From an archaeon (GTDB taxonomy: Archaea; Hydrothermarchaeota; Hydrothermarchaeia; Hydrothermarchaeales; BMS3B): a DNA stretch of 34,332 nt. The stretch covers positions 1 through 34,332 of the forward strand of contig JALSIP010000009.1 in NCBI GenBank assembly GCA_026989875.1, read 5' to 3'. The notes beneath the pieces were generated by a model that did no database searches, was not told the origin of the DNA, and was given only the letters and a program-made list of their open reading frames with translations. The translations under genes and the position numbers were made by a program. Position 1 is the first letter of the stretch. Each line of letters starts with the position of its first letter. Below, piece by piece: positions 29,692 to 34,332 of this stretch.

Positions 29692-30870
29692 ATGCCACTG
29701 AGATACTATCGCTGCGGTCTCAGACATGCAAGGACATACCTCCCGGAAGCCTTTGTCTGCTGCTTTAATACAAATATTGACCTGATAAAGCACCCCGCCC
29801 CGGGTGAGCTTGATTCTCTTGAGTTGGAGCTCAGAGATGAGCTTGAGAGGTGCGCGCGCACGGGGAAGCAGATGGAGGTGCCGGTGGACAGGGAGACGCT
29901 TGAAGCGCTGATGCGGGAGCTGGGCTGGGATGAGGTGGCGCCGGGCGGGCAGGCGGGGCAGATGGCGCTCACCGCCGCCAGGCTGGGTGTGAGGTGCTAT
30001 CTTCATTCTGAGCCGGGCAGAAGGCTGGGGGAGCTGTTCGGGGGCCTGGAGGTGCTGGTGGGTGAGAGCAGGGGCTTCGTGCGGGTGGATGAGGCTGAGG
30101 CTGAGGGCGAGCTGCCGGTGCACTACGTGATAGAGCTCAGAGCTGGAGATGTGCACTTTGGGGTGCGCGTACCCGAGAACACGCGCTTCATCGCCTCCCA
30201 CGACACTGCAGCGTTTGAGCTGAGGATTAACCCGCACTACATGGAGCATGTGTCGGCGGTGATGGAGAGGGTGGAGAAGGCGTGTGTGTCCGGGTTTCAT
30301 CTGGTTGACGGGGAGCATGCTTCAAGGGTGCGGGTGGCTGCGAGGCTGATGGAGGAGTGGAGGGAGGAGAATCCCAGGCTATTCATCCACACCGAGCTGG
30401 GAGAGTTCTGCAGCAGGAGAACGCTGGAGATGTTCAGGAGGTATGTGCTGCCCTCAGTGGATTCGGCGGGCTTGAATGAGGTTGAGCTGAGGCAGCTCAC
30501 GGGGGAGCAGAGGCTTGAGGAGGCTCTCCTGAGCGTGAGCCAGGAGGTGGAGCGGCTGGTTTTTCACACCTCCAGGTATGCGCTGGGTGTGGCGTCGCCT
30601 CATGACCATCCCAGGCAGTTCAGGGCGGCGCTGCAGTTCGGCACGCTGCTGGCTGCCTACAGGGCGGTGCACGGCACGCCTCCTGCCATGGAGGAGCTGG
30701 AGCGCTTTGAGCCGCCGAAGCCGGATGCGGGCGCGCTGCAGGTTTACAGGAGGCTGCGCAGAGCACTGGGGGAGAGGCTGTGCTTTGTTCCCGCGCTTAC
30801 GGCGCTGCACCCGAAGCACACGGTGGGTCTGGGCGATACCTTTGCAGCAGGCTTCGTGCTGGTGGTGTAG
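29692..30870 (+). CDS. ADP-dependent sugar kinase (glucokinase/phosphofructokinase family)
   Basis: The 392-residue protein belongs to the ADP-dependent kinase family of archaeal modified glycolysis: FNTNIDLIKHPAPGEL near residues 25-40, PGGQAGQMALTAARLG (sugar-site Gly-rich stretch) and a C-terminal HTVGLGDTFAAGFVLVV containing the catalytic base Asp in G-D-T. It phosphorylates glucose or fructose-6-phosphate with ADP as donor; the substrate cannot be assigned. It is shorter than the usual 450-480 residues and ends right after the last helix of the core. ATG 29692 is preceded by GTGGGGTG; longer in-frame starts back to TTG 29653 are possible. Confidence 0.82.
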   Translation: MPLRYYRCGLRHARTYLPEAFVCCFNTNIDLIKHPAPGELDSLELELRDELERCARTGKQMEVPVDRETLEALMRELGWDEVAPGGQAGQMALTAARLGVRCYLHSEPGRRLGELFGGLEVLVGESRGFVRVDEAEAEGELPVHYVIELRAGDVHFGVRVPENTRFIASHDTAAFELRINPHYMEHVSAVMERVEKACVSGFHLVDGEHASRVRVAARLMEEWREENPRLFIHTELGEFCSRRTLEMFRRYVLPSVDSAGLNEVELRQLTGEQRLEEALLSVSQEVERLVFHTSRYALGVASPHDHPRQFRAALQFGTLLAAYRAVHGTPPAMEELERFEPPKPDAGALQVYRRLRRALGERLCFVPALTALHPKHTVGLGDTFAAGFVLVV

Positions 30871-30919
30871 TTTTTGCCGCAAGCTTGACATGCCCGCAGC
30901 GCATAGCAGGTGGTGAGGG

Positions 30920-32533
30920 GTGAATGCTGTGAGGAGAAGGATAGGCTTCAGGGAGGCGCTGAGCATTGGCATAGGGGGAATGGTGGGGGGCGGGATATTT
31001 GCGGTGCTCGGGCTGAGTGTGCAGCTCTCGGGGGGTGCCGCGCCGGTGGCTTTTATGATAGCCGGCACGGTGGCGCTGGCTACAGCCTACTCTTATGCCA
31101 GGCTCTCGGTCAGGTTCCCGAGCAGAGGCGGTACCATAGAGTTCTTAGTGCGCGGGTTTGGGACAGGCGTGCTCTCCGGCACGCTCAACCTGCTGCTGCT
31201 GGCGAGCTATGTGGTGATGGTGGCGCTCTACGCCTACGCTTTCGGAAGCTATGGCGCAAGCCTGCTCGGCTCCGCATCCCAGGCTGCCAGACACCTGCTG
31301 GCTGCCGCTGTTGTGGCTGTATTCACGGCTGTGAATGCCTTGGGGGCGCTGGTAAGCGGGAGAACCGAGGATGCCTTAGTCGCGGTGAAGATGCTTATAC
31401 TGCTGCTGGTGACTGCCGCCAGTCTAAGCTATGTGGATGCGGCGCGCCTGTCTCCAGCCACCTGGGCAGACCCCGTGAGCGTTGTGGCGGGTGGAATGGT
31501 GATATTCTTAGCTTACGAGGGGTTTGAGCTCATAGCCAACACGGCAGGGGAGGTGGAGAGCCCGTCGGTGCTGCCGCGGGCGTACTATGCATCCGTGCTT
31601 ATAGTTGTGGCAGTCTACGTGATGGTGGCGGCTGTTACCGTGGGCACGCTGCCCTTTGAGAAGATTGTGCTGGCAAGGGACTACGCGCTGGCGGCGGCTG
31701 CAGAGCCGGCGCTGGGTAGAGCGGGGTTCCTGCTCGTGACGCTTGCAGCTCTGCTGTCCACGAGTTCGGCGATAAATGCAACCCTCTACGGTACGGCAAG
31801 AGCCAGCTACGTGGTGGCGAAGTACGGGCAGCTCCCGGAGGCTGTGGAGAAGCCGGTGTGGGGGCAGGCGTACGAGGGGCTGCTGGTGATAAGCCTGCTC
31901 TCAATAGCACTGGCGAGCACGGCAAGCCTTGAGTCCATATCCATAGCCGGGAGCGGCGGTTTCCTGCTGGTTTTTACCTTCGTGAATCTCGCAGCACTGA
32001 GGCTGAGGAGCTGCCTGAAGATAAATCCGCTGGTGCCGGCGGCTGGCGCGGTGATGTCATCCGCCGCCTTGGTGCTGCTGGTTTACAGGATGGCAGCCGA
32101 GGAGCCGGTGAGCTTGGGGGTTTTTGCAGGCATGCTCGCGGGAGCCCTCGCCGGCGAGCTCGCATACAGGCGGCTGAAGGGCAGGAGGCTGGGGGAGTAC
32201 GTGGATGCATGCCTGTGCAGAAGGGAGGAGTGCGTGAGGGGCTGGGAGGGCTGGCTGCACAGGGCTGCCGGGAGTGTCAGGAGGCTGTACGCGGATGCGG
32301 AGGTGTACCTGGTGGGGAGCGTGGCGAGGGGCGAGCTCTCCAGAGCCGGTGATGTGGACCTGCTGGTGATTACCGAGCATCCGCCGTCCGCAGAAGAGAG
32401 GAGCAGGGTGCTGGAAATAATCAAGCGCCAGGCACGCCTCAAACCAGAGCACGGGATTCACCTGCACTTCGCACCGAGTGTTGAGAGGGAGAAGGCACTG
32501 AAACGGGCAGGACGGTTCGTGAGGGTTGGATGA
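30920..32533 (+). CDS. APC-family permease fused to a C-terminal minimal nucleotidyltransferase domain
   Basis: Residues about 1-425 of 537 are an amino acid/polyamine (APC) transporter: IGIGGMVGGGIFAVLG at the first helix, FLAYEGFELIANTAGEVESP in helix 6, and about 12 hydrophobic helices. After a basic link (YRRLKGRRLGEYV) and a short Cys-containing region (DACLCRREEC), the C-terminus (about 450-537) is an MNT-type nucleotidyltransferase: EVYLVGSVARGELSRAGDVDLLVIT with Gly466-Ser467 and Asp478/Asp480. The third acidic position appears as H-L-H (IHLHF), so activity is uncertain. I do not know this fusion from any characterised protein. GTG 30920 follows GGTGAGGG closely; GTG 30929 is an alternative. 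It might modify a cargo or regulator, or sense nucleotides. Confidence 0.85.
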   Translation: MNAVRRRIGFREALSIGIGGMVGGGIFAVLGLSVQLSGGAAPVAFMIAGTVALATAYSYARLSVRFPSRGGTIEFLVRGFGTGVLSGTLNLLLLASYVVMVALYAYAFGSYGASLLGSASQAARHLLAAAVVAVFTAVNALGALVSGRTEDALVAVKMLILLLVTAASLSYVDAARLSPATWADPVSVVAGGMVIFLAYEGFELIANTAGEVESPSVLPRAYYASVLIVVAVYVMVAAVTVGTLPFEKIVLARDYALAAAAEPALGRAGFLLVTLAALLSTSSAINATLYGTARASYVVAKYGQLPEAVEKPVWGQAYEGLLVISLLSIALASTASLESISIAGSGGFLLVFTFVNLAALRLRSCLKINPLVPAAGAVMSSAALVLLVYRMAAEEPVSLGVFAGMLAGALAGELAYRRLKGRRLGEYVDACLCRREECVRGWEGWLHRAAGSVRRLYADAEVYLVGSVARGELSRAGDVDLLVITEHPPSAEERSRVLEIIKRQARLKPEHGIHLHFAPSVEREKALKRAGRFVRVG

Positions 32534-32644
32534 TTCTGGATTGTCAAGAGCAGAGCAATCAGCGCAGAACAGGAGTGGCTTCAGGCTCACACATAAGATG
32601 CCTCCCATTATTCTTGCGGTACGTTAGGCAGGCTTCTGTTAGAC

Positions 32645-33424
32645 ATGCATCTAACCGAGGAGAGTGAACGCGGGTATGTGCTCAAGCCTGAGGCTGAGCT
32701 GGCACGCGTACTCTCTGACCCCACCAGACTGAAAATCCTTGAGCTCCTTGAAAGGCAGGGCGAGGCAAACACCACACAGCTCGCTGAAGCGCTTGGCGTT
32801 TCAAAAGCCACGGTGAGCCACCACATGAAGCTCCTGCAGAGGGCGGGAATTGTCAGGATTGCGAGGCTTGAGGGCGGCAGCGGCATCCCGAGAAAGTATT
32901 ACGCCCTGAAGGTTGGCATGATAGAGAAGCGCAGCACGGAGGAGCACGCAGACCTAGAAAAGCTCATAGGAGGAAGCAGGCTGAGGCGCACCTTAGGCGA
33001 TGAGGTCAGCCTGCAATTTCTTCGCCTCTACACCAGTGCGCTGCTGCATGCCGGCATAGATGCTGACAGCCTGCTCTACGACACCGGCTACTGGCTCGGC
33101 AGCCGGGTTATGGCTGAGAAAGTAGAGGGTCAGAGCTTTGAGGAGGTTCTCCACTCCATGGCAGAGCTCTGGAAGAGGCTGAAGCTCGGCGTGGTAACGG
33201 TGGAGGTCACAGCAGAGGGGGCGAAGCTCAGGGTAAAGGAGTGCTACCAGTGCATGCACATGCCCGCCGTTGGAAAGCCCCTCTGCAGCACGGACGGCGG
33301 GATTATCGCCGGGGTGCTGGAGAAAAAGCTGAGCAGACGGTACAGCGTCAGGGAAACTAAGTGCTGGGGAACTGGAGAGGAGATGTGCGAGTTTGAAATC
33401 AGAGAAATAAAAGAAGATGGTTAG
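32645..33424 (+). CDS. ArsR-type HTH regulator with C-terminal V4R ligand-binding domain
   Basis: The 259-residue protein begins with a winged helix-turn-helix (about 14-85; LSDPTRLKILELLERQG, SKATVSHHMKLLQRAGIV) and ends with a V4R (4-vinyl reductase-like) domain (about 110-257) that includes CYQCMHMPAVGKPLCSTDGG and CWGTGEEMCEFEI. V4R domains bind small hydrophobic or tetrapyrrole-type ligands. The several Cys could bind a metal or cluster. It is probably a ligand-responsive repressor; target genes are unknown. ATG 32645 has no Shine-Dalgarno upstream, consistent with a leaderless mRNA. Its TAG and the TAA of the convergent DUF1858 gene overlap by four bases. Confidence 0.88.
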   Translation: MHLTEESERGYVLKPEAELARVLSDPTRLKILELLERQGEANTTQLAEALGVSKATVSHHMKLLQRAGIVRIARLEGGSGIPRKYYALKVGMIEKRSTEEHADLEKLIGGSRLRRTLGDEVSLQFLRLYTSALLHAGIDADSLLYDTGYWLGSRVMAEKVEGQSFEEVLHSMAELWKRLKLGVVTVEVTAEGAKLRVKECYQCMHMPAVGKPLCSTDGGIIAGVLEKKLSRRYSVRETKCWGTGEEMCEFEIREIKEDG

Positions 33425-33606
33425 ATTCTGGAGTTCAGCTCCTTCAGCAGCTTCTCAAGGTCAAGCCCCCGCTCTTCTGCAACCTCCCGCAGGGTTCGCT
33501 TCATTGTGGCGAAGTCGCACTCGCAGATGTTGTTCTCCAGCAGATAGTCTATGGCTCTCGGGTAGTTTCTGAATACCTCCTCCACTCTGGTCTCGGGGGT
33601 TATCAT
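33421..33606 (-). CDS. DUF1858-family small protein
   Basis: A 61-residue protein ITPETRVEEVFRNYPRAIDYL, then NNICECDFATMKRTLREVAEE and a helical end, matching the DUF1858 domain found alone or at the N-terminus of some hybrid-cluster and ScdA-like proteins. Two Cys in I-C-E-C lie where the family has its conserved Cys pair. Function is unproven; a link to repair or nitrosative stress has been suggested for relatives. It is translationally coupled to the universal stress protein gene upstream (ATGA overlap). Confidence 0.82.
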   Translation of the reverse strand: MITPETRVEEVFRNYPRAIDYLLENNICECDFATMKRTLREVAEERGLDLEKLLKELNSRI

Positions 33607-34058
33607 CTCGCCACGAGCACGCTCCTTGAGCAGCGCTCAACCACCTCTCTGCCAACGCTGCCCATCACCAAGCTCTTGCGCTCGGAATGGGGACCCACCA
33701 CCACTATATCGGCGTCCACCTCTTCGGCGGTCTTTATTATCTCCTCGGCGGGATGCCCGAGCTTCACTATCTGCTCCACCTCCAGGTTGTAGTCTGCAAG
33801 GGCAGCACTGGCTGACTGCAGCACCTTTTTGCCGGTCTCTGAGAGCAGGTCCGGCAGGTCCTTACCCTCCCTCTTCAGGGTTTCAAGAACCTCCCTGAAC
33901 TCCGTCTCGCCTATGAGGTCCCTGAAGTGGGCATCCCCGATGTGAGAGACGTACACAAGAGACAGCTTAGCACCAAGCCTGCTGGCAAGCTCGGCTCCAA
34001 CCTTGAGAGCCTTCATGGAATCATCACTACCGTCAAACGCCACAAGTATGCTTTTCAC
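33603..34058 (-). CDS. universal stress protein UspA family
   Basis: The 151-residue protein has the Usp fold: SILVAFDGSDDSMKALKVG at the N-terminus and DADIVVVGPHSERKSLVMGSVGREVVERCSRSVLV at the C-terminus (given in two parts: the strand DADIVVVG and the G-S-V-G-x-x-V loop). The G-x2-G-x9-G-S/T ATP motif is only partly kept, because P-H replaces the usual residues after the first Gly, so ATP binding is uncertain. GTG 34058 is supported by AGGAGG (34073-34068). It forms an operon with the DUF1858 gene, and both may respond to stress. Confidence 0.88.
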   Translation of the reverse strand: MKSILVAFDGSDDSMKALKVGAELASRLGAKLSLVYVSHIGDAHFRDLIGETEFREVLETLKREGKDLPDLLSETGKKVLQSASAALADYNLEVEQIVKLGHPAEEIIKTAEEVDADIVVVGPHSERKSLVMGSVGREVVERCSRSVLVAR

Positions 34059-34124
34059 GCCTCAAACACCTCCTAAAATATTTAAAAGGGGGACGCAGGG
34101 GCTCAGAGCCCGCGTCTCACTCTG

Positions 34125-34332
34125 TCAGAGTCCACCGTAGCTCAGACCGTAGCCGCCGCCGTAGCCACCGCCGTAGCCGCCACCGTAGCCACCGCCGTAG
34201 CCGCCACCGTAGCCACCGCCGTAACCGCCGCCGTAGCCAGCGCCCGCGCCGCCTACCGCGCCGCCAAGGGTAACCTGCTCACCCTTGGAGAAGCTGTATC
34301 CGACGATGAAGCTCAGCGCCATCGCCACAACA
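34125..34332 (-). CDS. C-terminal part of a protein with membrane segment and Gly/Tyr tandem repeat (cut by window edge)
   Basis: The frame is open past the right edge. It reads VVAMALSFIVGYSFSKGEQ (a likely membrane or signal segment), then TLGGAVGGAGAGYGGGY and a run of about seven Y-G-G-G units, ending LSYGGL. I do not know the family. Gly/Tyr-rich tails of this kind occur in surface, adhesive and phase-separating proteins. If the hydrophobic part is a transmembrane helix, the repeat would be exposed to one side. An inverted repeat GGGCT/AGCCC (34099-34111) follows the gene end. Confidence 0.6.
   Translation of the reverse strand, partial: VVAMALSFIVGYSFSKGEQVTLGGAVGGAGAGYGGGYGGGYGGGYGGGYGGGYGGGYGGGYGLSYGGL
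34147..34242 (-). repeat. 12-bp tandem repeat encoding Tyr-Gly-Gly-Gly
   Basis: Eight 12-base units with the plus-strand form CCGTAGCCGCCA/G or CCGTAGCCACCG. Units alternate at the seventh to twelfth bases, so neighbouring pairs are more alike at 24-bp spacing, which suggests expansion by 24-bp steps. Copy number is likely to vary between strains. Confidence 0.9.

Noticed and set aside
34147-34242. Tandem repeat as a CRISPR array
   Set aside because: Units are 12 bp with no unique spacers, and they encode a regular peptide repeat in an open frame.

Overview
The window looks like a GC-rich archaeal chromosome segment, most likely from a euryarchaeote. Supporting genes are MptA (first step of tetrahydromethanopterin synthesis), an ADP-dependent sugar kinase, HerA/NurA, a DRG-type GTPase, PyrB/PyrI aspartate transcarbamylase, a Bat-type HTH regulator and TATA-box promoters with some leaderless starts. 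I cannot fix the lineage further. Heme-copper oxidase genes, a molybdopterin oxidoreductase and many iron-sulfur proteins suggest a flexible respiratory metabolism built on a largely anaerobic background.

Layout. Positions 1-2040 are an AT-richer accessory segment: a HicB/HicA toxin-antitoxin pair cut by the window edge, a broken minimal nucleotidyltransferase gene with other gene debris, and an intact AT-rich gene for a protein with a TIR/deoxyribosyltransferase-like C-terminal domain (probable defence effector). Positions 2369-7541 are a respiratory cluster on the + strand: Bat-like regulator, heme O synthase, a small membrane protein, a CuA subunit II, a heme-copper subunit I, a ba3-type subunit IIa-like peptide and a second, divergent subunit I homologue. 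The first subunit I has Gln where oxygen reductases have the cross-linked Tyr; the second lacks the His-His pair of CuB. Facing it on the - strand (7525-9771) are a 630-residue fusion of cytochrome b, two [4Fe-4S] clusters and an MvhD-like domain, and a membrane-anchored ferredoxin.

Positions 10109-15634 encode a molybdopterin oxidoreductase, two paralogous four-cluster ferredoxin subunits that share a 112-nt identical patch, a small unknown protein and a TorD-type chaperone. No membrane anchor subunit or Tat signal is visible, so this enzyme is probably cytoplasmic. The chaperone gene overlaps nurA, which overlaps herA (15627-18085).

Positions 18071-29479 are mostly housekeeping: inositol monophosphatase family protein, LarE, DRG GTPase, ferredoxin, class I glutamine amidotransferase, a KhtT/KefB-like K+/H+ antiporter pair, pyrBI, an RNA m5C methyltransferase with a separate PUA-like partner, mptA, a NapH-like ferredoxin and an MFS transporter. 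Positions 29692-34332 hold an ADP-dependent kinase, an APC permease fused to a nucleotidyltransferase domain, an ArsR-V4R regulator, a DUF1858 protein, a universal stress protein and the end of a Gly/Tyr-repeat protein.

The most promising unusual systems are the double subunit I heme-copper cluster with its convergent cytochrome b-ferredoxin-MvhD fusion, the permease-nucleotidyltransferase fusion, and the TIR-like effector in the AT-rich island. All five convergent gene pairs overlap at their 3' ends. No tRNA, rRNA, CRISPR array or insertion sequence was recognised by eye.
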